In this document: positions 55,848 to 64,000 of the stretch, one piece after another
Numbering within the stretch: position 1 is the stretch's first letter
Layout: each line of letters begins with the position of its first letter
Assembly (NCBI RefSeq): GCF_022354465.1
Contig: NZ_CP092361.1
Span: 1,116,001 to 1,180,000, forward strand
Source: Wielerella bovis
GTDB lineage: Bacteria; Pseudomonadota; Gammaproteobacteria; Burkholderiales; Neisseriaceae
DNA: 64,000 nt
Direction: 5' to 3'
Position numbers and translations under genes: made by a program
Notes under the pieces: model-generated
Told to the model about the DNA's origin: nothing
Seen by the model: only the letters and a program-made list of their open reading frames with translations
Databases searched by the model: none

Positions 55848-56020
55848 GAGCCTAGAAATCAATAGGCAGCCTGAAACCTTTTCTTTCATGGGTAAACAAG
55901 GCATAATCCTTTTCATTAATGTTTTTGCAAAATACTGTAAGAAAATGTTTCATATTTTCAGGCTGCCTATTGTGTTTTGCAATAAATCTATTTCATCCTT
56001 AAACATGTGGAAATTTCATC

Positions 56021-56887
56021 ATGACAGCTCAAATTATAGACGGAAAAAAAGTTTCAGAACAATGCCTTGAAAAAGTTGCCGAACAAGTGTCGCAACGTCA
56101 AGTGCAAGGTAAACGTACCCCTGGGTTGGCGGTGGTTTTGGTCGGCGAAAATCCTGCCAGCAAAGTGTATGTGCGCAATAAACAACGTGCATGTGATAAA
56201 GTGGGTTTTCGCTCGTTTTCGCATATTTTGCCTACTGAAACCAGCGAAGCGGATTTGTTGGCTTTGGTAGATGAATTAAACGCCAATCCTGATGTAGATG
56301 GTATTTTGGTACAACTGCCTTTGCCTGCACACATCAACGGACAAAATGTGTTAGAACGCATTTTGCCAACCAAAGATGTGGACGGTTTTCATCCGTATAA
56401 TGTGGGGCGTTTGATGCAGCGTATGCCAGTATTGCGCCCGTGTACGCCCAAAGGTGTAATGACCTTGCTGGATGCTTATCAGATTAATCCAAAAGGTAAA
56501 AAAGTAACCATCGTTGGCGCATCTAATATTGTAGGTCGTCCGCAAGCGTTGGAAATTATGTTGGCGGGTGGTACGGTTACTGTTTGCCACAGCGCTACAC
56601 AAAATCTGGACAAGGAAGTGGGTGTGGCGGATATTGTGATTGTGGCGGTAGGCAAACCTAATTTTGTGAAAGGCGAATGGATTAAAGAGGGTGCAGTGGT
56701 AATTGATGTTGGCATCAATCGTTTGGAAGATGGTACTTTGTGTGGTGATGTGGCATTTGACACCGCAAAAGAACGTGCTTCTGCTATTACGCCCGTTCCA
56801 GGAGGGGTCGGTCCGATGACGATTGCGAGTTTATTGGAAAACACCTTACAAGCAGCAGAATTGCACGAAGCAAAAATGGCACAGTAA
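56021..56887 (+). CDS. folD: Methylenetetrahydrofolate dehydrogenase/cyclohydrolase
   Basis: 288 aa bifunctional FolD. Motifs: [23 protein letters not shown] (catalytic Lys), [45 protein letters not shown] (NADP site) and [12 protein letters not shown]. Interconverts methylene- and formyl-THF in one-carbon metabolism. Monocistronic. Confidence 0.96.
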   Translation: MTAQIIDGKKVSEQCLEKVAEQVSQRQVQGKRTPGLAVVLVGENPASKVYVRNKQRACDKVGFRSFSHILPTETSEADLLALVDELNANPDVDGILVQLPLPAHINGQNVLERILPTKDVDGFHPYNVGRLMQRMPVLRPCTPKGVMTLLDAYQINPKGKKVTIVGASNIVGRPQALEIMLAGGTVTVCHSATQNLDKEVGVADIVIVAVGKPNFVKGEWIKEGAVVIDVGINRLEDGTLCGDVAFDTAKERASAITPVPGGVGPMTIASLLENTLQAAELHEAKMAQ

Positions 56888-56949
56888 ACATGAAAAAAGC
56901 ACCTGTTTTTAAGGTGCTTTTTTGGTTTTCAGGCAGCCTGAAACCAAAT

Positions 56950-59085
56950 CTATCCAATCCGTTTAAACGGCGGCAAACACGCCAGCATTTGCTGACCATA
57001 TCGCTGCGTTTTGATGCGATTATCCAAAATGGTTACGCGCCCATAATCGTTTTCGGTGCGAATCAATCGCCCAACCGCTTGTACCAATTTGATGCTGGCT
57101 TCGGGTACGGTAATTTCCATAAACGGCTTGCCACCACGTTTTTCAATCCAACGACTCTGCGTTTTTTCAATCGGATTATCGGGCATGGAAAATGGCAATT
57201 TTACAATGATGACATGAACACACGCTTCATGCGGTAAATCCAATCCCTCGGCAAAACTATCCAAACCAAAAATAATGCTCGGTTTACTATCTTTTAATGC
57301 TTGATAATGCTGCTCCAATAATTTGGCTTTGGATTGTTCACCCTGCACCAATAAATAAGGCAATAAATTTTCAGGCAGCCTGAAAGCCACTTCCTGCATT
57401 TGTTTACGCGATGTAAATAAAACCAGCGTGCCAATCGCAGCCGTATCATCAATCAATTTGGGCAACCATTTGACCACTTCTTCGGTATGCGCCACAGGTT
57501 CTTTTGGCGATGCGGAAAGCGGCGGAATATACAATTCCCCCTGTTCGGCAAAATTAAATGGGCTGTGCAATGCCAGCGTCGTGGTTTCAGGCAGCCATGA
57601 CAAACCTGTTTGATTGAGCAATAAATTGAAATTCCCCAAACTTTGCAACGTTGCCGAAGTTAGTACCACGCCTGCTGCTCGCCGCCACAAACCACTTGCC
57701 AACATCGCCGCACTACTAATCGGACTGGCGTGAAATTGCCAATCGGTTTTATCGTCTATGCGGCGGCTAATCCACTTCGCAAGTGGAGGTTCTTTCTCAT
57801 CTTTGGGTGTGGTTGCCATCAATTCCCACACCGCCGCAATTTGTTCTGCACGCGCTACAAAAATACCAAATTCACTCGCCACGCGGTCAATTTGACTGCT
57901 GTCTTGCTCTTTATCGCGGCGTGTTTGCGCCAAAGCATCGCTCAAAGCCAATACATTTTTCAACAAACTTTGCGCTGCCACAAAAGTATTCTGTACCAAA
58001 ATAGCCAAATCTTCGGGAATATTGCCATCTTCCCACAGCCAAATCAGCTCATGCTCCGAGCCATCGCCCTCCAATTCAGGCGCATCTTGTAAATGAAATT
58101 GCCATTCATTGAAACTCTCCAGCAAACTCGCCGCCGCTTCATTCGCCAAATTTGCCACGTCCACTTTATCGCACAACAAGGCAATTTTTTGCGTTTGTGC
58201 AGGCAATTTTTCCATCGCCCACAAGGCTTGCAACCACGAATGTTCTGCCGCAAATTGGCTCAAAGCTTTTTTGGGTAAATGATGCGCTTCGTCAATGCAA
58301 TAAAAACTATTGGCAGGCGCAGGCAAAATCACGCCACCACCCATGCTGATGTCTGCCAACAACAAATCATGATTCGCCACCACCACATCAACTGTTTCCA
58401 ATTCATCTCGCGCCAAGAAAAATGGACATTCGGCACGATTGGGGCAAGTGGATTTCAGGCAGCCATGTCGGTCATTGGTAACTTGTGCCCATAAACTATC
58501 ATCAATTTTTTCTGCCCAAGTATCACGGTCGCCATTGAATTGACGACTGGCAAAGCGATTTGCCATATCATTTAACACGTCCAAATCTTCTTTGCGTGGT
58601 TTAGTATCAAACAAAACCGTTGGTAATTCCATGCCTACCAAAGTTTGTTGCGCATGGCTTTGTGTCAGTTGATACAATTTATAGGGACACAAATACCGTC
58701 CACGACCTTTTGCCAAAGCAAAAGTCAATTCCAAGCCGCTTTTTTCTACCACAAATGGCAAATCACGCCCAACCAGTTGTTCTTGCAAGGCAACCGTTGC
58801 GCTGGACACAATTAAGCGTTTACCGCGTGTTTGCGCCATAATGCCGCCCGCTAATAAATACGCCAAACTTTTGCCCACGCCCGTTGGCCCTTCCACCACC
58901 AAAATACTTTCGCCATTGCGTTCTGGCGCATCTTCGCCTTCTGCTGCAGTTTTGCTGCGTGAAAACGCATTGGCAATTGCCGCAATCATTTCGCGTTGTG
59001 CAGAACGGGGGCGAAAGTGCGGCAAATTCTCGGAGATGGCGCGATAATGGTCGCGGATAGCATTTTTTTCTAAATCGGTAAGCAT
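56950..59085 (-). CDS. dinG: ATP-dependent DNA helicase DinG
   Basis: 711 aa from the ATG at 59085, before TDLEKNAIRDHY; the longer frame runs through a DUS and is rejected. XPD-like helicase. Walker A VVEGPTGVGKSLAYLLAG. The four Fe-S Cys lie in GRYLCPYKLY and SKSTCPNRAECPFF-like segments (CLKSTCPNRAEC). The DEAH box is CIDEAHHL and the C-terminal motif VI is QAVGRLIRTENDYG. It unwinds D-loops, R-loops and G-quadruplexes. Confidence 0.94.
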   Translation of the reverse strand: MLTDLEKNAIRDHYRAISENLPHFRPRSAQREMIAAIANAFSRSKTAAEGEDAPERNGESILVVEGPTGVGKSLAYLLAGGIMAQTRGKRLIVSSATVALQEQLVGRDLPFVVEKSGLELTFALAKGRGRYLCPYKLYQLTQSHAQQTLVGMELPTVLFDTKPRKEDLDVLNDMANRFASRQFNGDRDTWAEKIDDSLWAQVTNDRHGCLKSTCPNRAECPFFLARDELETVDVVVANHDLLLADISMGGGVILPAPANSFYCIDEAHHLPKKALSQFAAEHSWLQALWAMEKLPAQTQKIALLCDKVDVANLANEAAASLLESFNEWQFHLQDAPELEGDGSEHELIWLWEDGNIPEDLAILVQNTFVAAQSLLKNVLALSDALAQTRRDKEQDSSQIDRVASEFGIFVARAEQIAAVWELMATTPKDEKEPPLAKWISRRIDDKTDWQFHASPISSAAMLASGLWRRAAGVVLTSATLQSLGNFNLLLNQTGLSWLPETTTLALHSPFNFAEQGELYIPPLSASPKEPVAHTEEVVKWLPKLIDDTAAIGTLVLFTSRKQMQEVAFRLPENLLPYLLVQGEQSKAKLLEQHYQALKDSKPSIIFGLDSFAEGLDLPHEACVHVIIVKLPFSMPDNPIEKTQSRWIEKRGGKPFMEITVPEASIKLVQAVGRLIRTENDYGRVTILDNRIKTQRYGQQMLACLPPFKRIG

Positions 59086-59206
59086 GATTAAACGTGTTTT
59101 CAGGCTGCCTGAATAAAAGGCAGCCTGTAAATAGAAATTAAGACAAGGAGATGGCGACTTTATGTATACAGAGATATGAGTGCTTAATCTTTCAGGCTGC
59201 CTTTCA

Positions 59207-60217
59207 TTAACCCAGCGTGCGAATACCCACCGCATCTTTCACTTGCGCCAACAATTCACGCGCTTCTACACGCGCTTTGGCTGCGCCCGCTTGCAAAATT
59301 TCTTCAATTTTTTCGGGGTGGGCGATTAAATCATGGTATTTTTCGGTAAAGCCGTCCAATTCTGCGCCAATTTTTTCTGACAAGATTTTTTTCGCTTCGC
59401 CCCAAGCCAAACCATCATTTAAAGCGCGTTCAAAATCAGCGGTTTCTTGTTCGGTAGCAAAGGCTTGATAAATTTCAAATAATGGGCTTTCTTCTTTGAA
59501 TTTTGGTTCGCCAGGTTCTTTTAAATTGGTCAAAATTTTATTGACGGATTTTTGTCGTTGTTTGGGCGTTTGGAACAAAGGAATGGTGTTGCCATAGGAT
59601 TTGGACATTTTGCGTCCGTCCAAGCCCACTAATAATTCTACATTTTCATCAATCGCCGCTTCGGGTAACACAAATAATTCTTTACCAAAACGACTGTTGA
59701 AGCGTTGTGCAATATCGCGTGCCATTTCAACGTGTTGGATTTGGTCGCGCCCCACAGGAATGCTATGCGCTTTGAACATCAAAATATCAGCGGTCATCAA
59801 GATTGGGTAGCTGTATAAACCCATTTCTACTTGGAAATCTTGGTCTTCTTGTCCGTTTTCCAAATTGGCTTGCACGGCAGCTTTGTAGGCATGGGCGCGA
59901 TTCATCAAACCTTTGGCGGTGATGCAGGTCAAAATCCAGTTTAATTCCAAAATTTCGGGAATATCGGATTGACGGTAAAACGTGGTGCGCTCGGTATCCA
60001 AACCACACGCAAGCCATGTGGCGGCAACGGCTTGGGTGGATTCATGAATCATGGCTGGGTCATGGCATTTGATGATGCCGTGATAATTCGCTAAAAATAA
60101 ATAGCTTTCTACGCCATCTTCTTGTGCAGCGCGAATAGCGGGACGAATGGCGCCGACATAATTGCCCAAATGAGGAATGCCTGTGGTGGTTACGCCTGTG
60201 AGTACGCGTTTGGTCAT
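59207..60217 (-). CDS. trpS: Tryptophanyl-tRNA synthetase
   Basis: 336 aa, class I synthetase. The HIGH-type motif is GIPHLGNY in [19 protein letters not shown], and the KMSKS motif is [15 protein letters not shown]. Charges tRNA-Trp. Start after GGAAATC. It lies upstream of dinG on the same strand with a 121-bp gap containing DUS copies. Confidence 0.96.
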   Translation of the reverse strand: MTKRVLTGVTTTGIPHLGNYVGAIRPAIRAAQEDGVESYLFLANYHGIIKCHDPAMIHESTQAVAATWLACGLDTERTTFYRQSDIPEILELNWILTCITAKGLMNRAHAYKAAVQANLENGQEDQDFQVEMGLYSYPILMTADILMFKAHSIPVGRDQIQHVEMARDIAQRFNSRFGKELFVLPEAAIDENVELLVGLDGRKMSKSYGNTIPLFQTPKQRQKSVNKILTNLKEPGEPKFKEESPLFEIYQAFATEQETADFERALNDGLAWGEAKKILSEKIGAELDGFTEKYHDLIAHPEKIEEILQAGAAKARVEARELLAQVKDAVGIRTLG

Positions 60218-60426
60218 GATGATTTCCTTTGTTTTATATTTGTGATGATGTTTTCAGGCTGCATGCAATTGGATAGGCAGCCTGAAAAATACCAATCTTA
60301 ACACACATAAGCAGCCTGAAAAACTGTGTACACCGATTATTTGTAGGGATTTTCAGGCTGCCTATTTAATTGGTTTCGCGGTATAATCCACTTGTTTTTT
60401 GGTTCCCTATTTTTAAAGGAAAATTT

Positions 60427-60735
60427 ATGAGCATTCAAGAACAAATCAAAGAAGTGGTTACCACACATCGTGTTGTGCTGTTTATGAAAGGCACAAAACA
60501 ATTCCCACAATGCGGATTTTCGGCGCGTGCGGTACAAATTTTGCAAGCAGCTGGCTGCGAAGAATTTGCCACAGTAAATGTGTTAGAAAATGATGAAGTG
60601 CGTCAAGGAATTAAAGAATACAGCGATTGGCCAACCATTCCTCAACTGTATGTTAATGGCGAATTTGTCGGTGGCTCTGACATTATGATGGAAATGTATG
60701 AAGCAGGCGAATTGCAAGATTTGTTGAAAGCATAA
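60427..60735 (+). CDS. grxD: Monothiol glutaredoxin Grx4
   Basis: 102 aa from the ATG at 60427 (AAGGAAAA upstream). The CGFS active site is in [14 protein letters not shown], with the glutathione-binding [27 protein letters not shown] glutaredoxins carry and deliver [2Fe-2S] clusters. A TATAAT box at 60382-60387 is the likely -10. Confidence 0.95.
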   Translation: MSIQEQIKEVVTTHRVVLFMKGTKQFPQCGFSARAVQILQAAGCEEFATVNVLENDEVRQGIKEYSDWPTIPQLYVNGEFVGGSDIMMEMYEAGELQDLLKA

Positions 60736-60746
60736 TTTACATTATT

Positions 60747-60784
60747 AAAAGGCAGCCTGAAAAACATTTTCAGGTTGCCTTTTG
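60747..60784. terminator. Bidirectional DUS terminator grxD / Sel1 gene
   Basis: AAAAGGCAGCCTGAAAA opposite TTTTCAGGTTGCCTTTT, one G-U type mismatch, between convergent genes. Confidence 0.7.
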
Positions 60785-60790
60785 TTTATT

Positions 60791-61435
60791 TTATTTTTTC
60801 GGTGCGGATTTTTCCAATTGCGCCAACTGCTGCAACGCCAACATCGCGCTTGCCACACCTTGAGCCGCCGCTTTTTCATACCACATTTTTGCTACAGCCA
60901 AATCTTTGGCGACACCCGTTCCCGTCGCATAACGCGCCGCCAAATTATTTTGCGCGTCCGCATGCCCCTGCTCTGCCGCTTTTGTGTACCACATCACCGC
61001 TTTGGCATAATCCTGCGCCACACCGCCTTCGCCCTGACTGTACAACAATCCTGCCATAAATTGCGCTTCCGTTTCGCCCTGTGCAGCTGCTTTTTCATAC
61101 CAATGCAAAGCTTGTGGCAAATCCGCTTTCACGCCCAAACCATCTTCATACAACACCGCCAAATTAAATTGCGCCACTTTATCGCCTTGCTCTGCCAAAG
61201 GCTGCAAAATACGCAAAGCAGCCTGAAAATCCTGTTTGATATACGCAGCCGCAGCTTGGTCATACAAAGATTGCGAAGCCGCTGAAACAGTAGGCGTATT
61301 CACATTGCTGGATGCAGATGCTGCTACACTTGTTGTTTCAGGTTGGCTGGCAGAATGATTTGAGGTCGGCTGACTATTGGCATTTTGGTTGCACGCACAC
61401 AGCAGTACCACTAATAATGCAGATAATTTTTTCAT
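60791..61435 (-). CDS. Sel1-repeat lipoprotein
   Basis: 214 aa. Lipobox LCAC (Cys 14-15), a Ser/Ala/Thr-rich linker to residue 55, then four Sel1 repeats (QFNLAVLYEDGLGVKADLPQ, QFMAGLLYSQGEGGVAQDYA, QNNLAARYATGTGVAKDLA and a first degenerate one). Membrane-anchored protein-interaction scaffold in the periplasm; partner unknown. A second member of the type seen at 31428, but without its central extra domain. Confidence 0.85.
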   Translation of the reverse strand: MKKLSALLVVLLCACNQNANSQPTSNHSASQPETTSVAASASSNVNTPTVSAASQSLYDQAAAAYIKQDFQAALRILQPLAEQGDKVAQFNLAVLYEDGLGVKADLPQALHWYEKAAAQGETEAQFMAGLLYSQGEGGVAQDYAKAVMWYTKAAEQGHADAQNNLAARYATGTGVAKDLAVAKMWYEKAAAQGVASAMLALQQLAQLEKSAPKK

Positions 61436-61500
61436 ATTTCAGTACCTAATCTGGGGATTATTGATTTTTTTCAGGCTGCCTTTTCTTAAATCACTATATT

Positions 61501-61707
61501 AACGCGAACTCGGGATAAGAAAAATTAAAAATTCTATGAAAATAAATGACTTGCGTAGGGTGGGTGCTTGCATCCACCATGTTCATGCAGCCTGAAATCA
61601 AATTCTCAATAATGCTACGGTAAACTCGTGGGTGCAAGCACCCACCCTACGGAAGATTTTTTTATTAAAACAAATGCTTAATTTATTTCTTATCCCGAAC
61701 TCGCGTT
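61501..61707. mobile_element. 207-bp MITE with IS982-like ends, copy 2
   Basis: Ends AACGCGAACTCGGGATAAG (identical to the IS left end) and CTTATCCCGAACTCGCGTT. Body almost identical to the reverse complement of 15120-15325; its central DUS has a G-to-T change (TTCATGCAGCCTGAA). Flanked by perfect 5-bp target duplications ATATT (61496-61500, 61708-61712). Confidence 0.93.
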
Positions 61708-61753
61708 ATATTATTTTTAATTTTAGACGACTATAAAATGGGCAGCCTGAAAC

Positions 61754-62245
61754 TTATTCCGTTGCCACATGCACACTAATCGGCTGCAACACCGCCAAAT
61801 CCTGCGGTTTCATTGCTACCAAAAAACCGCGTTTGCCACCGTTAATATAAATCGTTGGCAAAGCGTAAATCGTTTCTTCCACATAAATCGGCAAGCGCGT
61901 TTTGATGCCAAACGGACTGGTTCCACCCACCAAATAACCCGTCCATTTATTAGCCTGTTCGGGCGTGGCAGGCTCAATGTGTTTCGCACCCAGCTCGCGT
62001 GCCAAATTGCGCGTAGAAATTTGCTTATCGCCGTGCATAATGCAGATTAAACCCTTTTTCTTGTCATCTTCCAACACAATTGTTTTGACTACCGCGTGTT
62101 CATCCACAGCCAAATGCGCCGCAGCAACCGCCGTGCCACCGTGTTCCACATAGGGATACAAACACGGTTCAAAAGCAATTTTGTGGGCGCGTAAAAATCG
62201 TACCGCAGGTGTAACAGGATAATCCGATTTATTGTGTTTAGACAT
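61754..62245 (-). CDS. ybaK: Cys-tRNA(Pro)/Cys-tRNA(Cys) deacylase YbaK
   Basis: 163 aa, YbaK/ProX editing domain. Motifs: TPAVRFLRAHKIAFE, the Lys-containing VKTIVLEDDKK, GYLVGGTSPFGIKTRLPIYVEE and INGGKRGFLVAM. Clears mischarged Cys-tRNA(Pro). Stand-alone gene. Confidence 0.92.
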   Translation of the reverse strand: MSKHNKSDYPVTPAVRFLRAHKIAFEPCLYPYVEHGGTAVAAAHLAVDEHAVVKTIVLEDDKKKGLICIMHGDKQISTRNLARELGAKHIEPATPEQANKWTGYLVGGTSPFGIKTRLPIYVEETIYALPTIYINGGKRGFLVAMKPQDLAVLQPISVHVATE

Positions 62246-62356
62246 AATGTTTGACCTTAATCTGGCAACAAAATCGTTATTTTACTGCCAATCCGCATTT
62301 TCAGGCAGCCTGAAAACAGGCAAAATAAACATTTTTTGCAATTAGGAGTGTCCAAA

Positions 62357-62788
62357 ATGGGGACGCAAACATGGTTTTATTGGGCGTTGGCATCTGCTTT
62401 TTTTGCTGCAATGACCGCTATTTTCGCCAAACTTGGTTTGCAAGGCATCAATTCTGATTTTGCTACTTTTATTCGCACGTGGGTGATTATCATCGCTTTG
62501 GGCGCATTTTTAACGTACACAAAACAATGGCAATCATTAAGCCATTTATCAGGCAAAAATTGGCTGTTTTTGATTTTATCAGGTTTGGCGACAGGCGCAT
62601 CGTGGGTTGCATATTTCAAAGCCTTGCAAATGGGCAATGCTTCGCAAGTCGCACCGATTGATAAATTTAGCGTGGTGCTGGTTGCACTGTTTGCCGTATT
62701 GTTTTTGGGCGAAAAACCGAGTGGACAAGATTGGCTAGGCATCGCTTTGGTGGCGGCTGGTGTGCTGACTTTGGCATTAAAACGATAA
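62357..62788 (+). CDS. EamA-domain small membrane transporter
   Basis: 143 aa from the ATG at 62357 (AGGAG 9 nt upstream). One EamA unit with about five helices (ALASAFFAAMTAIFAKLG, FLILSGLATGASWVAYFKAL, VVLVALFAVLFLGE). Full EamA/DMT proteins have two such units, so this one should dimerise. Substrate unknown. Confidence 0.83.
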   Translation: MGTQTWFYWALASAFFAAMTAIFAKLGLQGINSDFATFIRTWVIIIALGAFLTYTKQWQSLSHLSGKNWLFLILSGLATGASWVAYFKALQMGNASQVAPIDKFSVVLVALFAVLFLGEKPSGQDWLGIALVAAGVLTLALKR

Positions 62789-62852
62789 AAATACGCGCTA
62801 TTTGCAACAAAATCATTTAAAATAGGCACTTTTATTTTTCAGGCTGCCTTTC

Positions 62853-63050
62853 AGTACACGACAATTTTTTGGATTACCGCCAATCTATCCCCTCCCTCGT
62901 CCCCAACGGGGGAGCGCTAGGGTGGGGGGCAAATCTGTGGAAACACATCAATATTGTTGAAAATCAACGAACCACCCTCACCCTAGCCCTCTCCCGCCAG
63001 ACGGGAGAGGGGACAGGTTTCAGGCAACCCAACTATTTTTGTCGTGTACT
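62853..63050. mobile_element. 198-bp element with AGTACACGACAA ends
   Basis: 12-bp inverted ends AGTACACGACAA/TTGTCGTGTACT; inside are GC-rich hairpin arms (CCCTCGTCCCCAACGGGGGAG, split, and CTCTCCCGCCAGACGGGAGAG, split) and CACCCTAGC/GCTAGGGTG. A half copy lies at 47483-47562. It fills the gap between the EamA gene and hinT. Confidence 0.75.
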
Positions 63051-63089
63051 ATTAGGCAGCCTGAAAACTCGCAATCAAGGAAACACATT

Positions 63090-63413
63090 ATGACCGACTG
63101 CATTTTCTGCAAAATTGCAAACAAAGAAATCCCATCTAGCATTGTGTACGAAGACGAAGATATGTTCTGCTTTAAAGACATCAATCCAGCCGCACCCGTG
63201 CATTTATTGCTGATTCCCAAAGTTCACATGGATTCGCTGGCACACGCGCAGCCTGAACATCAAGCCTTGCTGGGCAAAATGATGCTGAAAGTGCCACAAA
63301 TCGCCGCCGAAGCGGGTTTGACCAATGGCTTCAAAACGCAAATCAATACTGGCAAAGGTGGCGGACAGGAAGTATTCCATTTGCATATTCATATTTTGGG
63401 ACGACCTGCTTAA
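63090..63413 (+). CDS. hinT: HIT-family purine nucleoside phosphoramidase
   Basis: 107 aa from the ATG at 63090 (AAGGAAAC upstream). N-terminal [19 protein letters not shown] and the histidine triad [10 protein letters not shown]. Hydrolyses adenosine phosphoramidates. It precedes tatA as in Neisseria. Confidence 0.94.
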   Translation: MTDCIFCKIANKEIPSSIVYEDEDMFCFKDINPAAPVHLLLIPKVHMDSLAHAQPEHQALLGKMMLKVPQIAAEAGLTNGFKTQINTGKGGGQEVFHLHIHILGRPA

Positions 63414-63580
63414 TTTATTTTTTTCAGGCTGCCTTTCGGTATACGATAAGAATATTCAGTTTATTTGAACAGACTGTATTTAGGGTTGGATATTGGTGTT
63501 TATTGAAAAATATTGGACACAAAAATTCGACCAGAGGCAGCCTGAAAACTATTTTTATATCAAAATATAAGGAAAATTTC

Positions 63581-63781
63581 ATGGGCGTTACAGGTATTTG
63601 GCAATGGGTTGTCGTATTGCTTATTGTGGTTTTGATTTTTGGTACCAAAAAATTGCGTAATGTAGGCAAAGATTTAGGTGGCGCAGTACACGATTTCAAA
63701 CAAGGTTTGGAAAATGGAACGCAGCCTGAAACCGCCAAAAAAGAAGAAACACCCGAACAGCAATCGGATAAACAAGCGTAA
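63581..63781 (+). CDS. tatA: Sec-independent translocase TatA
   Basis: 66 aa from the ATG at 63581 (AAGGAAAA upstream). One N-terminal helix ([15 protein letters not shown]), the hinge [10 protein letters not shown] and an amphipathic helix [13 protein letters not shown], then a Glu/Lys/Gln-rich tail. Pore-forming subunit of the Tat pathway for folded proteins. Confidence 0.95.
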   Translation: MGVTGIWQWVVVLLIVVLIFGTKKLRNVGKDLGGAVHDFKQGLENGTQPETAKKEETPEQQSDKQA

Positions 63782-63786
63782 ACAAT

Positions 63787-64000
63787 ATGTTTGATTTCAG
63801 TTTCGCAGAAATGATGTTGGCAGGCGTGGTGGCTTTGATTGTGCTGGGGCCCGAACGTCTGCCGATTGTTGCGCGTAAAACAGGAGAGTGGATTGGTAAA
63901 ATTCACCGCTTGGCAGCAAATGTCAAAAGTGAATTAGCCAGCAATGCCCAAATTGCCGAATTCAATCAAGTGAAAACAGATTTGACTCACGCAGCGGAAA
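63787..64000 (+). CDS. tatB: Sec-independent translocase TatB, 3' truncated by window edge
   Basis: 71 codons visible. MFDFSFAEMMLAGVVALIVLGPERLP is the TatB N-terminal helix with the conserved Glu and the GPERLP hinge, followed by a long amphipathic helix. Starts 5 bp after the tatA stop; tatC is expected beyond the edge. With TatC it forms the signal-peptide receptor. Confidence 0.94.
   Translation, partial: MFDFSFAEMMLAGVVALIVLGPERLPIVARKTGEWIGKIHRLAANVKSELASNAQIAEFNQVKTDLTHAAE

Overview
The window is chromosomal DNA of a bacterium of the family Neisseriaceae. Almost every intergenic gap carries the 12-mer AGGCAGCCTGAA or its complement TTCAGGCTGCCT. This is the Kingella-type dialect of the neisserial DNA uptake sequence (DUS). 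Intergenic DNA is AT-rich. Gene content (yraN-SIS-dolP block, ZnuD, Slam with its lipoproteins, hinT-tatAB, Correia-like repeats) fits a Kingella/Alysiella-like lineage. The exact genus cannot be fixed from the sequence alone.

Layout. 1-1.5 kb: the end of a pseudaminic acid pathway (pseC, pseF). 2-6.8 kb, minus strand: a surface-lipoprotein locus with two paralogous TbpB/NHBA-like lipoproteins and a Slam outer-membrane translocator. 7-15 kb: tRNA(CAU), lysO, tsaB, yraN, gmhA/diaA, dolP, a membrane protein, tRNA-Lys, glmM, dedA and panB. 15-20 kb: a nest of mobile elements, a Zur-box-controlled znuD and an orphan outer-membrane barrel. 20.4-27 kb: a galactose locus, galTK divergent from mglBAC. 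27-34 kb: pyrBI with a leader peptide and attenuator, then fabI, gph, recX, a Sel1 lipoprotein, rluB and an SGNH esterase. 34-41.9 kb: msrAB, a ferredoxin with nrdB, pepD, greB, ilvC and a DUF815 ATPase. 41.9-46.7 kb: pntA-racemase-pntB and a solute-binding lipoprotein. 47.5-64 kb: a TgpA-like transglutaminase, thrB, degV, an IS982-family IS, an alanine/glycine symporter, rluD, folD, dinG, trpS, grxD, a Sel1 lipoprotein, ybaK, an EamA protein, hinT, tatA and the start of tatB.

How the parts work together. The lipoproteins and Slam form an export pair for exposing proteins on the cell surface. The gal/mgl genes couple high-affinity galactose import to the Leloir kinase and uridylyltransferase; galE and galM are not in the window. 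pyrL-pyrBI looks like UTP-sensing attenuation of the E. coli type. ZnuD is a zinc importer with a textbook neisserial Zur box at its promoter.

The most unusual layer is non-coding. A ~107-bp Correia-like family and a ~168-bp family both have terminal inverted repeats that differ between copies but match within each copy. The 107-bp family also shows matched changes in an inner stem. In addition there are two ~206-bp MITEs sharing ends with the resident IS982 element, a 198-bp element with AGTACACGACAA ends, and inverted DUS pairs used as terminators. No CRISPR array, prophage, rRNA operon or replication origin was seen.
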